The position numbers and the translations under genes are program-made. A DNA stretch of 64,000 bases. Origin: Enhydrobacter aerosaccus (lineage in GTDB: Bacteria > Pseudomonadota > Alphaproteobacteria > Reyranellales > Reyranellaceae). This document shows, piece by piece, positions 44,860-54,495 of this stretch (positions are counted from its first letter, which is position 1; every line of letters starts with the position of its first letter). Where the stretch lies: positions 1 to 64,000 of the forward strand of contig NZ_FUWJ01000017.1 in the NCBI RefSeq assembly GCF_900167455.1. Reading direction: 5' to 3'. The notes beneath the pieces were generated by a model. It was not told where the DNA came from, did no database searches, and saw only the letters and a program-made list of their open reading frames with translations.

Positions 44860-46088
44860 GGGCTCTTCTTACCATGACAGGGAGGTTTCTGCTCGTGTGG
44901 ACGCGTTTCGGGCATGAACAGCGCGACCACCATCAGCCCGACGAACGCAATGACGGCAAGGCCGAGGAAGGCGGTCGAGCTGCCGGCGGTGTCGGTGATA
45001 TAGCCGGCCAAGGTCGGGCTCAGCGAGGCGCCGATGCCCATCATGGTGCCGACGAGGCCCTGGGTGAGGTTGAAATGGCCGGTGCCGCGGGTGAGATCGG
45101 CCACGGTCAGCGGCACCATCACGCTGAAGACCGTCGCCGTGACACCGTCGAGAAGCTGGGCCAGCACGAGAAGATAGGGATCGGTCACCGTGGCGAAGAG
45201 CAGGCCGCGCAAGGGCAGCGCCGCCAGTCCGATGAGCAGGATCGGCCGGCGGCCCCAGCGCTGGGCCTGGCGGCCGGCCCACGGCGAGCACAGGGCGACC
45301 ACGATCTGCGGGCCGACCATGCAGGCGGCGATCAGGATCGTCGCCCAGTCACTGCTGCGTGTCGTGAGCACGCTGCCCATCAAGGGCAGCATCGCCGCGT
45401 TGGCGAGGTGGAACAGGAGAATGCTGCAGCCGAACACCAGGAGCGGTCGGCTCAGCAACGAGCGCAGGGTACCCCTGGCGGGCCTGTCCACCTGCTGCTG
45501 GGGCGGGCTGCCATGGGCCTGCTCCGGGTCGATCTCGCGCGGCGCGATGAAGCTGAGCGCGATCCAGGTCGGGATCAGCAGGGCGGCCGTGACGAGGAAG
45601 ACGGATCTCGTCTCGAAGAAGTAGCCGCAGGCGCCCATGATGGCGGCCGAGAGGCCGGCGCCGATCGAGGCGAAGCGCGCATTGCGGCCGAGCCGCTCAC
45701 CGATCGCCGATTGCCCGACGAGGCCGAGGCTCATGGCAGCGATGGCCGGCCCGAGAAGGCAGCTCGCGGCCGCATGCAAGGCGGCAGCCGTAAAGACGAT
45801 GGGAAAGATCGGCCAGGCGGCATAGGCGATGGCGCTGGCACTGATGAGACCAACGGCAGTCGCCGCCACCAGCCGCTCCGATCGCGCCGCGTCGAGCAGG
45901 ACGCCGCCCGGAATCTGGCCGATCAGCGAAACGACTCCGGCCACCGACAGGATCAGGCCGATATCGACCTGGGTCCACTTCTGCGCGGTGAGATAGACCG
46001 AGACGAAGGGGCCGAAGCCGGTCTGAACATCGGCGACGAAGAACGCGAACCAGTCGAGGCCGCGCAGGCTGCGTCGCGACGCCGGCAT
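44856..46088 (-). CDS. MFS transporter
   Basis: 410 residues, about 12 membrane segments. SLRGLDWFAFFVADVQTGFGPFVSVYL at the start parallels the MFS at 41795; GGVLLDAARSERL is the inter-helix motif, and LLFHLANAAMLPLMG is shared. Coupled to the PRC-barrel gene upstream (TGATG) and to DUF72 downstream (ATGA). Exported or imported substrate unknown. Confidence 0.85.
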   Translation of the reverse strand: MPASRRSLRGLDWFAFFVADVQTGFGPFVSVYLTAQKWTQVDIGLILSVAGVVSLIGQIPGGVLLDAARSERLVAATAVGLISASAIAYAAWPIFPIVFTAAALHAAASCLLGPAIAAMSLGLVGQSAIGERLGRNARFASIGAGLSAAIMGACGYFFETRSVFLVTAALLIPTWIALSFIAPREIDPEQAHGSPPQQQVDRPARGTLRSLLSRPLLVFGCSILLFHLANAAMLPLMGSVLTTRSSDWATILIAACMVGPQIVVALCSPWAGRQAQRWGRRPILLIGLAALPLRGLLFATVTDPYLLVLAQLLDGVTATVFSVMVPLTVADLTRGTGHFNLTQGLVGTMMGIGASLSPTLAGYITDTAGSSTAFLGLAVIAFVGLMVVALFMPETRPHEQKPPCHGKKSP

Positions 46089-46693
46089 CAGGGGAGAGAC
46101 TCGAGATTTCCCGAAGCGCCGAGAACGACGATCGGCTGGCCCTCCTTGTATTCCGGGGCCGCCTTGACCTGCTCCCGGCTGAGTTCCAGGACGATGCCGT
46201 ACCGCTTGGTCGCCGCCGGGACGAAGTGCAGCGCCCTCCAGTCGACGGCGATCTTCCGACTGCCGACTCCGAGGAAGCCGCCGAAATCGATGATGGCCGC
46301 GCGCGGCTTGCCCTCGCCATCGACGATGACATCGACGATGCGACCCATGCTCTCGTTGGCGATCGTGCGCACCTCGCCGCCCACGATGCCCTGGACTTCG
46401 CGGCTGCCGAGGACCGTGACAGAGGGAGGGCCACTGCTGTCGCCTGGTGCCGTGGTGGGAGGTGGCGCCGCGGGAGGGGAATGGGTCGTTGGCGGAGCGG
46501 GCGATGGTGCCGGAGGCGTTGGCGCTGAAGAAGAGCCTTGGCTGCTCGATGTATCGGGGGCGTTGGGGGACGCTTCAGGCTGCTGGGAAGAGGGTGGGCT
46601 CTGCGCCGGCGGGTCCTGGGCCAGCGAGGCGGTGCTGCCAAAATGAAAGGCCAACAGCATCGCCGCGACCAACCAAAGCCTTTTGCCGCTCAT
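46088..46693 (-). CDS. Secreted PRC-barrel protein with Pro/Ser-rich linker
   Basis: 201 residues. Signal peptide ends ASLAQ. A low-complexity Pro/Ser/Ala stretch (about 27-88) precedes a PRC-barrel domain (about 90-195: VQGIVGGEVRTIANESMGRIVDVIVDGEG...). PRC-barrels of this type are periplasmic or membrane-associated stress proteins. Good ribosome site GGGAGGG. First gene of the operon with the MFS and DUF72 genes. Confidence 0.8.
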   Translation of the reverse strand: MSGKRLWLVAAMLLAFHFGSTASLAQDPPAQSPPSSQQPEASPNAPDTSSSQGSSSAPTPPAPSPAPPTTHSPPAAPPPTTAPGDSSGPPSVTVLGSREVQGIVGGEVRTIANESMGRIVDVIVDGEGKPRAAIIDFGGFLGVGSRKIAVDWRALHFVPAATKRYGIVLELSREQVKAAPEYKEGQPIVVLGASGNLESLP

Positions 46694-46750
46694 ACAGCCC
46701 TCCCGCGCCGAGCGTTAACTCGAAAGGCCCGGGCGGGTTCCCGCGTCGCT

Positions 46751-48958
46751 TCACCGCGAGGAGACGATGGCGACCTGTGCCTCTCCCTGTTGGCGGGCGA
46801 TTTCGATCGACACGTCGTGCCGATGACGCCGGATCGTGATGTCCACCCGGGTCTCGGCAAGGCGGAGGTTGCGCAATGTCACCTCGTCGAGGAAGGACGG
46901 CAGCCGCGGATTGCGCAGTCGGATCTCGTCCCGTTCGGGATCGAGTTCCAGCCCGAGCGCGGCCTCGATCAGGGAAAACGGGGTGGCGCTTGCCCAGGCT
47001 TGCGGCGAGCACGCCACAGGATAGAGGGTCGGGCCGCGATTCGCCTGCCGGCGGAAGCCGCAGAACAATTCGGGGAGGCGACGCAGGTCCATGTAGGACG
47101 CCGCATCGAACAAGCCCTTGAAGAGCTGATCGACCGCCTGCTTGAAGCCGTAGCGCGCCAGGCCCAGGGCGATCAACGCGTTGTCGTGAGGCCAGACGGA
47201 GCCGTTGTGATAGGACATCGGGTTGTAACGGGCCTGGCCCTGGGCCACGGTGCGAATGCCCCAGCCCGAGAAGAAGCGCGGTCCCAGCAAACCAGCGGCG
47301 ACCTCGGCGGCGCGATCCGGTCTGACGATGCCCGTGAACAGCAACTGGCCTGCGTTCGATGTGGCGACCCGGCACTGCTCCTTGTGCCCGTCGAGCGCCA
47401 GGGCATAGCTGCCGATGTCAGGGCACCAGAATGCGGTCTCGAACCGTTCCGCCAGGCGCCTTGCTTCAGCCTCGAGACGATCGGCCTGCTCGACACGGCC
47501 GAGGCGGCGCGCGCAGCGGCCGATGGAGCGCTTGGCGGCGAAGACGTATCCCTGCACCTCGGCAAGAGCGATGCGACCCTCGGCGAGGGGGCCGTCGGCA
47601 TGGAAGACCGCGTCGAAGGAATCCTTCCAGCCCTGATTCGCCAGACCGAGCTCCGTGGCGCGGCAATATTCGATGAAGCCATCCCCGTCGGGATCTCCCG
47701 GACCATCAATCCAGGCCAGAGCCGCCTCGATCGCGGACCACAGGGCCTTTACGGTTCCGAGATCGCCGGTGCGTTCGGCATAGAGGCCGGCAAGGAGAAC
47801 GAAGAGCGGTGTCGAATCGACGCTGCCGTAATAGCGAGCGAAAGGAACCTCGCCGAGCGCCGCCATCTCTCCGCCGCGCATCTCGTGCAGGATCTTGCCG
47901 GGTTCCGCATCGGAGGCCGGATCGGTTCTGGTCGCCTGATAGGCTGCGAGGCGGCGCAGGACCCCTCGAGCGACACTCGGGTCGCACCACAGCATCTGCA
48001 GGGCGGTGATGAGACCGTCGCGGCCGAACGTCGTCGAATACCAGGGGATGCCGGCATAGGGATAGCGACCTTGCGGCGTCTCCGTCATCAGCATCTGCAG
48101 ATCGGCGGCCGACTGACACAGCATCTCGTTCAAGACCTCGTTGGAGGTCTCCACGCTTGTCGTGTCGCGGGCTCGGACACGAAGCTCGCGGCGCGCTTCG
48201 AGAAGTCCCTTGAGGAAGGGCTTAGCCTGCTGCCTCTCCGCGGCGTTGCAGCCGATGGCAAGGTAGATCGGCTGCATCTGCCCGGGAGCGAGGTCCAGCC
48301 GGTACGTCGCCTCGGATGCGGACAATTCCGGCGGCGGTGGATCGAAGGTGAGGGTGGTGGTGCGGGTAATGCCGTCCAGACCGCGATACGCCAGCGAAAC
48401 GATATCCTTTCCGTTCGTCCGTCGCTCCGCACTGCCGCGATGGGCCCGTCGCATGCCTCGGACCTCGAACAGGTCGGCGAAATCGCTGCCATAGAGCAGC
48501 GACAGCGACAAGCCGATCGGCCGATCGGCATGATTGGAAACAGCGAGGCGCACATAGGCTGTGCCGCGCCACAGAAAGAAGGTCCGGCTGATATGCAGCA
48601 GATCCTTCTGCAATACGATCTTGCCGTCGATGAGGAAGTCCGGATTGGTCAGGTCGACCGACAACATGCTGTTGTCGTCGCGGATGTTGGATCCGAGCAG
48701 CAGCGGCTGCTGCCCATTCACCAGCAACTCGAGACGCGAGAGGAAGCGCGTATCCTCGAAGAACAGTCCATTGGGACCGGCGGCGGCCGCACCCATGTCA
48801 CCCAGACTGTCGACGACGGCGAAAGCGTCGTCGTGCTTCAACGTCCAACGTGGTCCAGACGCAGGGCCCGTTGCGGCAATGTAGAATGGAAGTTCGCCAA
48901 CTTCCTCCTTGGAAATTGGCGCGAGGCTCGTCGTGTCGGACAAGGTCTGGATCGACAT
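46751..48958 (-). CDS. Amylo-alpha-1,6-glucosidase / glycogen-debranching-type protein
   Basis: 735 residues. The N-terminal beta domain (about 20-240, ALPFYIAATG... to GLFFEDTRFLSRLEL) matches the bacterial glycogen debranching N-domain (PF14742), and the C-terminal (alpha/alpha)6 barrel has YPYAGIPWYSTTFGRDGLITALQ, VQGYVFAAKR and PMSYHNGSVWPHDNALIA. Acts on alpha-glucans or oligosaccharides in the cytosol. Family members sit with trehalose or glycogen genes; none are near. ATG at 48958 chosen for the family start; GGAG is only two bases before. Confidence 0.85.
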   Translation of the reverse strand: MSIQTLSDTTSLAPISKEEVGELPFYIAATGPASGPRWTLKHDDAFAVVDSLGDMGAAAAGPNGLFFEDTRFLSRLELLVNGQQPLLLGSNIRDDNSMLSVDLTNPDFLIDGKIVLQKDLLHISRTFFLWRGTAYVRLAVSNHADRPIGLSLSLLYGSDFADLFEVRGMRRAHRGSAERRTNGKDIVSLAYRGLDGITRTTTLTFDPPPPELSASEATYRLDLAPGQMQPIYLAIGCNAAERQQAKPFLKGLLEARRELRVRARDTTSVETSNEVLNEMLCQSAADLQMLMTETPQGRYPYAGIPWYSTTFGRDGLITALQMLWCDPSVARGVLRRLAAYQATRTDPASDAEPGKILHEMRGGEMAALGEVPFARYYGSVDSTPLFVLLAGLYAERTGDLGTVKALWSAIEAALAWIDGPGDPDGDGFIEYCRATELGLANQGWKDSFDAVFHADGPLAEGRIALAEVQGYVFAAKRSIGRCARRLGRVEQADRLEAEARRLAERFETAFWCPDIGSYALALDGHKEQCRVATSNAGQLLFTGIVRPDRAAEVAAGLLGPRFFSGWGIRTVAQGQARYNPMSYHNGSVWPHDNALIALGLARYGFKQAVDQLFKGLFDAASYMDLRRLPELFCGFRRQANRGPTLYPVACSPQAWASATPFSLIEAALGLELDPERDEIRLRNPRLPSFLDEVTLRNLRLAETRVDITIRRHRHDVSIEIARQQGEAQVAIVSSR

Positions 48959-49145
48959 GGCTCCATCACTCTGTAGGACCGAGCTATGCGAACAAGATAC
49001 GAGTTGGAACGCTGGGTTCAATGGCAACGGTCGACAAGTTTCGCCCGCCCCAGAAAGGCCTCATTCCCTTGCGTTGTGCCCGCTTCGGGTCGGCCTTCCG
49101 ATTGGTCGAGACTCATCGGGCCTGCATGTTCAGCCACCATGATCA

Positions 49146-49448
49146 TCAGGTGGGCTTGGCAGAAATCTCCAGTGCCGTGACGAGCGTGACCGGCCCATCG
49201 AGAATAGGACGCGCGATATCGAAGAAGCGGGCGACCGCGCTGGAGCTGTTGTGACGATCCATGGCCGCGCGATCCGCAAACCGCTCGTAGGTGGTGAACA
49301 GCGCCGGATCGCTTTCGTCCTGGGAGATGAAGAAGCCCAGGGTCTGGGCTTCATTCTCCTGGACGTGTCTGGCGACATCGAGCAGGGCCTGACGCATCGT
49401 CGCCTCAGACCCCTTCTTCGCGCGGATGACCGCGGTGATCGTGATCAT
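49146..49448 (-). CDS. ABM-domain monooxygenase / quinol monooxygenase-like (YgiN)
   Basis: 100 residues. MITITAVIRAKKGSEATMRQALLD, then EAQTLGFFISQDES and LFTTYERFADRAAMDRHN, the ABM (antibiotic biosynthesis monooxygenase) fold. Cofactor-free oxygenation of quinols or aldehydes is typical. Its start is 10 bases after the amidase stop, so it is the last gene of the amide operon. Confidence 0.82.
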   Translation of the reverse strand: MITITAVIRAKKGSEATMRQALLDVARHVQENEAQTLGFFISQDESDPALFTTYERFADRAAMDRHNSSSAVARFFDIARPILDGPVTLVTALEISAKPT

Positions 49449-49458
49449 CGCTTCGTGC

Positions 49459-50973
49459 TTAGAACGTCTTCCAGTCGCCCGAGGCTTCGAAGGCCGCGGC
49501 GGCTCGATAGATCATGCTCTCGTCGTAGTCTTTCGCGATCAGCATCAACCCGATCGGCAATCCATCCTCGAGGCCGCAGGGGATGGACATGGCGGGGTGG
49601 CCCGTGACGTCGAACTGCGAGGTCGTGCCGATCATCTCGAAAGCGCGGCTGACATACTCGGTGAGCGAGGCTCCGGGTGCCGGCAGCGGTGTTGCCTTCA
49701 ACGGCAGCGTCGGCGACAGGAGCAGGTCGTAACTGGCGAAGGCGGCGTCATAGGCCGCCTTCATCACCCGCGCGATATTCTGGGCCTTGGCATAATAGCG
49801 ACCACGATAGTGCTTGAGGCCGTACAGGCCGACCAGCATGGAGAGCTTGAGCGTGTCGGACAGATCGTCTGCGCGCTCGCGCCACGCCGAATGGGCGTCG
49901 ATCAGGCCGACGTCGTAGTAGCCCTTCCAATTGAAGCCCATGCCGTTGCCCAGCATCATCTGCGCTGTCAGGCCTTCCAGACCGATCGGTCCCCAGATGG
50001 CCGCCGTCAGCGGATGCTCGGGGATCGACACCTCCTCGACGGTCGCGCCGAGGGAGCGGAAGCGCTCGGCACCCGCCTTCACCTTATCGGCGACGTCGGG
50101 CTGTGTGCCGGGAACGAGGAACGCTTCCTTGAGGATGCCGATCTTGAGTCCCTTGACGCCCTTGTCGAGCGCCTCGGTGTAGGCGGACACCTTGGGAGCA
50201 TACTGACGTGGATCGAGCCCATCCGGGCCGGCCAGCACCTCGAGCAGGAGCGCGTTGTCCTTCACGGTGGCCGTCATCGGCCCGGTATGATCGATCGTCG
50301 CCTCGATCGGCATCACGCCGGTGTAGGGAACAAGGCCGTGAGTCGCCTTCATGCCGTAGATGCCGCAGAACGAGGAGGGGATGCGGATCGAGCCACCCTG
50401 GTCACCGCCGATCGCCATGTCGACCTCGCCCGCCGCAACGAGTGCGGCACTGCCCGAAGACGAACCACCGGCGGAATAGCCCATCTTGCGTGGATTGTGG
50501 ACCGGGCCCGGATCGGACGTATGGCTGCCGCCGGAGAGGCAGAAATGCTCGCACACCGACTTGCCGACGATGGTCGCACCGGCATCGAGCATGCGCGTGA
50601 CAATGGTGGCATCGGCGACCGGCACGAAGCCTTCCAGCGTGGAAGCGCCGTTCATCATCGGTACGCCGGCGAGACTGACATTGTCCTTGAGGACCACGGT
50701 CTTGCCGGCAAGTTTGCCCGCCGCAGCGCCTTTGACCGTGCTCTTGTAATACCATGCGCCGTATTTGTTCTCGGCCGGGCCCGGACGGTAGCCGGGCGTA
50801 CGCGGATATTTGACCCGCGGCACGTTGTCCGGCAGCGCGTCGACGACGTCATAGGCGTCGAAGTTCGGCTGCATCAGGGTGAGAAACTCCGCGGCGCGCT
50901 CCCTGGAGAAGCTCATGCCCAGTTCCTCTGCGAGCTGCATGACGTCATCTGTAGTCGGTCGGGTTATCGGCAT
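49459..50973 (-). CDS. Amidase-signature amidase of the amide-uptake operon
   Basis: 504 residues. Lys in TVVLKDNVSLAG, Ser in GYSAGGSSSGSAA and Ser in GGDQGGSIRIPSS form the Ser-cisSer-Lys triad. An N-terminal helical part precedes, as in Rhodococcus-type amidases. Releases ammonia from amides. It follows the genes of an ABC amide/urea transporter and is expected to use what that imports. Start has AAAGGACTGAAC before it. Confidence 0.9.
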   Translation of the reverse strand: MPITRPTTDDVMQLAEELGMSFSRERAAEFLTLMQPNFDAYDVVDALPDNVPRVKYPRTPGYRPGPAENKYGAWYYKSTVKGAAAGKLAGKTVVLKDNVSLAGVPMMNGASTLEGFVPVADATIVTRMLDAGATIVGKSVCEHFCLSGGSHTSDPGPVHNPRKMGYSAGGSSSGSAALVAAGEVDMAIGGDQGGSIRIPSSFCGIYGMKATHGLVPYTGVMPIEATIDHTGPMTATVKDNALLLEVLAGPDGLDPRQYAPKVSAYTEALDKGVKGLKIGILKEAFLVPGTQPDVADKVKAGAERFRSLGATVEEVSIPEHPLTAAIWGPIGLEGLTAQMMLGNGMGFNWKGYYDVGLIDAHSAWRERADDLSDTLKLSMLVGLYGLKHYRGRYYAKAQNIARVMKAAYDAAFASYDLLLSPTLPLKATPLPAPGASLTEYVSRAFEMIGTTSQFDVTGHPAMSIPCGLEDGLPIGLMLIAKDYDESMIYRAAAAFEASGDWKTF

Positions 50974-51028
50974 GTTCAGTCCTTTCTGCGATGCGATGAA
51001 CGGATTGGGCGGCGATGAGCGAGCGGCG

Positions 51029-51736
51029 TCAGTGCGTTGCCATGCCCACATATTCTGCGATGGCAGCGGGATCTTTGAGATCGGCCGGCATGATCTCGCG
51101 CGTGATGCGGCCCTTCTGGATGGTCAGCACGCGTTCCGACAATGAGGTGATGAAATCGAGATTCTGCTCGACCAGGATCATGGCGATGCCGTGCTTCTGC
51201 TTCAATCGCAGCAAGGTCTCGACGATCTCCTCGATGATCGATGGCTGGATGCCTTCGGTCGGCTCGTCGAGCAGGACGACGCGCGGGCGGGTGCAGAGGC
51301 ACCGCGCCAAGGCAAGCAACTGCTGCTCGCCGCCCGACAGGGCGCCGCCGTTGCGATCGAGCAGTCGGACGAGCCGTGGAAACTCGGTCAGTACCTCGTC
51401 GATGACGGAGAGATCTTCCTTCTTCGCACTGGCGAGGCCCATGCGCAGGTTTTCGTACACGGTCAACGAGGGAAAGATCTCGCGGCCCTGTGGGACCAGG
51501 CCGATACCGAGCCGCGACCGCTCGTGTACGGCGAGCTTGGTGACGTCGGTGCCGTTGAAGGAAATGGTGCCGGCAGTGGCCTTGATGTGGCCCATCAAGG
51601 TCCGCATCAGGGTCGTCTTGCCCATGCCGTTATGGCCGAGGATGCCGAGATACTCTCCCTCGTGCAGGGAGAAGTCGACGCCCGTGAGGATGGGGATGCG
51701 GCCATAGGCGGCCTGGAGTCCCTTGACGGCAAGCAT
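51029..51736 (-). CDS. ABC transporter ATP-binding protein, LivF/UrtE type
   Basis: 235 residues. Walker A GHNGMGKTTLM, Q-loop LVPQGREIF, signature LSGGEQQLLALARCL and Walker B VVLLDEPTEG. The EPTEGIQPSIIEEI stretch is characteristic of the branched-chain/urea group. Stop and next gene spacing is 55 bases to the amidase. The ATG overlaps the stop of the LivG-type gene (TGATG). Confidence 0.92.
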   Translation of the reverse strand: MLAVKGLQAAYGRIPILTGVDFSLHEGEYLGILGHNGMGKTTLMRTLMGHIKATAGTISFNGTDVTKLAVHERSRLGIGLVPQGREIFPSLTVYENLRMGLASAKKEDLSVIDEVLTEFPRLVRLLDRNGGALSGGEQQLLALARCLCTRPRVVLLDEPTEGIQPSIIEEIVETLLRLKQKHGIAMILVEQNLDFITSLSERVLTIQKGRITREIMPADLKDPAAIAEYVGMATH

Positions 51737-52464
51737 CAGGCGGCGACCTTCTTGCCGAGATAGACGTCGCGCACACGCTCGTCGCGCATCACCGCGTCGA
51801 TCTTGTCTTCCATCAGGATCTGCCCCTGATGAAAGACGGTGACGGTCTTGGCGATCATCTTGATGAACTGCATGTCGTGTTCGACGACGATGAGCGCGCG
51901 CGTCCGGTTGATGTCGCGGATGATCTCCGCAGTGCGCGCGGTCTCGTCGTCGGTCATGCCGGCGGCGGGCTCGTCGAGCAGGATCAGGTCGGGTTCGCCG
52001 GCCAGGACAGTGCCGATCTCGACCCATTGCCGCTGGCCGTGGGAAAGCTGCCCGACGAGCGCATCGGCGCGATGCGTGAGCGCGATTTTCTCGAGGATTT
52101 CGTCGACGAGCCGTTTGGTCTGGTCCGGCGTATTGCGGCGACGCGCGGCAAGCCAAATGTTCTCGCGGACCGGCAGGCCGTTGAAGACATTGGGCACCTG
52201 CGTCTTGATGCCTATCCCGAGACGGGCAATTTCATGCGAGGCGGAGCCCGCGATCGGCGTGCCGCGGAAGGCGATCGTGCCGGTGCTGGGCGTGAGCTGT
52301 CCTGTCAGCATCTTGAAGAAGGTGCTCTTGCCGGCGCCGTTCGGCCCGATCAGGCAGCGGAGCTCGACTTCGCGCAGCGTGAAATCGATGTTGTTCACGG
52401 CCACCACGCCGCCAAAGCGCATGGTGAGGTTCCGGGCTTCGAGAAGCGGGAGAGGCGGGGTCAT
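51736..52464 (-). CDS. ABC transporter ATP-binding protein, LivG/UrtD type
   Basis: 242 residues. Walker A GPNGAGKSTFFKML, signature LSHGQRQWVEIGTVL and Walker B LILLDEPAAGM. LSHGQRQ rather than LSGGQ and a C-terminal MRDERVRDVYLG are typical of UrtD/LivG. Works with the LivF-type ATPase; overlaps the permease gene by ATGA. Confidence 0.92.
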   Translation of the reverse strand: MTPPLPLLEARNLTMRFGGVVAVNNIDFTLREVELRCLIGPNGAGKSTFFKMLTGQLTPSTGTIAFRGTPIAGSASHEIARLGIGIKTQVPNVFNGLPVRENIWLAARRRNTPDQTKRLVDEILEKIALTHRADALVGQLSHGQRQWVEIGTVLAGEPDLILLDEPAAGMTDDETARTAEIIRDINRTRALIVVEHDMQFIKMIAKTVTVFHQGQILMEDKIDAVMRDERVRDVYLGKKVAA

Positions 52465-53513
52465 CGCGCAGCTCCCACCGGCTGCTTTGCGGCGGACTCG
52501 GTCGCATTCCCGGACGCTGGCCGAAGTCGCACGAGCCGGCTTGCGATTGTGCGGATCGTTGGAATCAGGCCCTGCGGCAGCAGCAGGACGAAGACGATCA
52601 GGATCGCACCCAGAGCAAGATTGGAGTTGAAGGTCTGCTGCGTGCCGATCTGGCTGTCGAGATATTGGATCAGGAAACAGCCGACGACCGGACCGATCAG
52701 CGTGCCGAGTCCGCCGACCGTCACCCAGATGATGATCTCGGCCGACAGGGAGAGCGCGAAGATGGTCGGGCTCACGAAGGCGCCCCAGTTCACATAGAGC
52801 GCTCCTCCGAGTCCGGCGATCGCGCCGCCAATCACGAAGACACCGAGCTTTATGAGGCGCGGATCGTAGCCAAGCAGCGAAGCACGCGTTTCGTTCTCTC
52901 GTACCGCAATGGCGACGCGCCCAAAGCGGCTGCGCAGGAGCAGACGCAGCAGGACGTAGACGACGATGAGCGCGCCGCCTGTGGCGTACCAGCCCTGCGT
53001 CGGATCGAGCACGATGGATGGATTGCCCGGCAGGTTGAAGGTCGGGACCGACGGCATGCCGTTGAAACCGCCGAGCGCGGCGTTGCCGATGCGATACTCG
53101 TCGCCCGCCGTCGCATTGACGACGTTGAACAGAATCAGCGTGACGGTGAGCGTGATCACGCCGAGATAGACGTCGCTGATCCGGCCGTAGAAGACGAAGT
53201 AGCCGAGAAAGGCGGCGAAGACGGCAGGCAGGGCTATCGCGATCGCGATGGCCTCGGTCGACTCGCCGAGATTGAGAACGGAGACCGCATAGGCATAGCC
53301 GCCGAGCCCGAAAAAGGCCGTCTGGCCGAAGGACAGGATGCCGCCATACCCCCAGATGAAGCCGAGGCTCAGCGCCAGCACGGCCATGGCAGAGAACAGC
53401 GTGAACTGCATCAGGGTAAAGGTTTCGACGAAGTCCGGAATGGCGATCAGGACGGCGATAGCAGCGGCGAGGAGGACCACCGACATCCAGGTGCGCACGG
53501 GAACGTGAATCAT
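52461..53513 (-). CDS. ABC transporter permease, LivM/UrtC type
   Basis: 350 residues, about ten membrane segments. Motif AVRENETRASLLGYDPRLIK in the cytosolic loop is the ATPase-coupling EAA-like region of this family; FGWLRGRYSG-type ends are replaced here by GALYVNWGAFVSPTIFALS. One of two different permeases of the transporter; starts 1 base after the stop of the other. Confidence 0.9.
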   Translation of the reverse strand: MIHVPVRTWMSVVLLAAAIAVLIAIPDFVETFTLMQFTLFSAMAVLALSLGFIWGYGGILSFGQTAFFGLGGYAYAVSVLNLGESTEAIAIAIALPAVFAAFLGYFVFYGRISDVYLGVITLTVTLILFNVVNATAGDEYRIGNAALGGFNGMPSVPTFNLPGNPSIVLDPTQGWYATGGALIVVYVLLRLLLRSRFGRVAIAVRENETRASLLGYDPRLIKLGVFVIGGAIAGLGGALYVNWGAFVSPTIFALSLSAEIIIWVTVGGLGTLIGPVVGCFLIQYLDSQIGTQQTFNSNLALGAILIVFVLLLPQGLIPTIRTIASRLVRLRPASGNATESAAKQPVGAAR

Positions 53514-53514
53514 G

Positions 53515-54381
53515 TCACAGGCTTCCCTTGAAGAAGCGCTCCGATATGCCCTGCGGCAGGATGCGGATCAGGATGATGGCGGAGATGAAGAGGATGACTT
53601 CACCGAAGACCGGTGTCGTGAAGTAGGACCCGAGCTGGTTGATGAGGCCGAACAGCGCGGAGGAGGAAGCGGTGCCAGCCAGGATGGCCGAGCCGCCCCC
53701 CACGACCGTGATGAACGCCTTGGCGACGTAGGCGGCGCCCATGGTTGGCACCACGCCGGAAACCGGCGCCAGCAGGCCACCGGCCAGGCCGGTGATCGCC
53801 GAGCCGATGCCGAAGGACATCATGTAGATGCGGCTGGGATTGACTCCCAGCGTGGCGGCCATGCCGGGATTCTGCATGGTGGCGCGCGCGACGAGGCCGA
53901 ACCGCGTGCGGCGCATGACGACATACACGAGCGCTAGCATGATCAGCGCCACCGCCGCCAGGAACAACGTGTAGTAGCTCGATTTATAGGCGCCGACCGA
54001 AAATCCGCCGAGCGGCGTTGGCACACCCTTGATCGTGTTGCCGTAGAGGGTGGTGACGAGGCCTACGATCAGCAGGCTCAACCCCCAGGTGGCGAGCATG
54101 GTGTCGACGAGGCGGCCGTAGAGGAAGCGGATCAGGCAGCGCTCGATGACAATGCCAACCACCCCCACGAACACCGGGGCCACGACCAGCATGGCGATCC
54201 AGATATTCAGGCCGGCATTGGCCGAGATGACGGTGGCGTAGGCCCCGAGCATCACGAACTCGCCATGGGCGAGATTGATGACGCGCATCATGCCGAAGAT
54301 GATCGCCAGCCCCAGGCAGAGCAGCACAAGCGACGCCGCGCCGTTGACCACGTCCAAGGCGATGATGAGGGCGAGATCCAT
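53515..54381 (-). CDS. ABC transporter permease, LivH/UrtB type
   Basis: 288 residues, about eight membrane segments. IIFGMMRVINLAHGEFVMLGAY and RATMQNPGMAATLGVNPSRIYM are the LivH/UrtB signatures. Forms the membrane channel with the LivM-type permease. ATG at 54381 is placed at the first membrane helix; a GTG 33 bases earlier is possible. Confidence 0.9.
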   Translation of the reverse strand: MDLALIIALDVVNGAASLVLLCLGLAIIFGMMRVINLAHGEFVMLGAYATVISANAGLNIWIAMLVVAPVFVGVVGIVIERCLIRFLYGRLVDTMLATWGLSLLIVGLVTTLYGNTIKGVPTPLGGFSVGAYKSSYYTLFLAAVALIMLALVYVVMRRTRFGLVARATMQNPGMAATLGVNPSRIYMMSFGIGSAITGLAGGLLAPVSGVVPTMGAAYVAKAFITVVGGGSAILAGTASSSALFGLINQLGSYFTTPVFGEVILFISAIILIRILPQGISERFFKGSL

Positions 54382-54495
54382 GAGAAAGCCCGTCTCCGTC
54401 GAGGCGACTGGCACGAACCCAGTCGCTGCAAGGTCAATCAGCGTGCCGCTCCCGCAGGCGGGGACGGCGGATCCGATGTTGAAGAGAGGCTTCGC

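Noticed and set aside
43882..44877. 331-codon plus-strand frame opposite DUF72
   Set aside because: Antisense shadow of the clear DUF72 gene.
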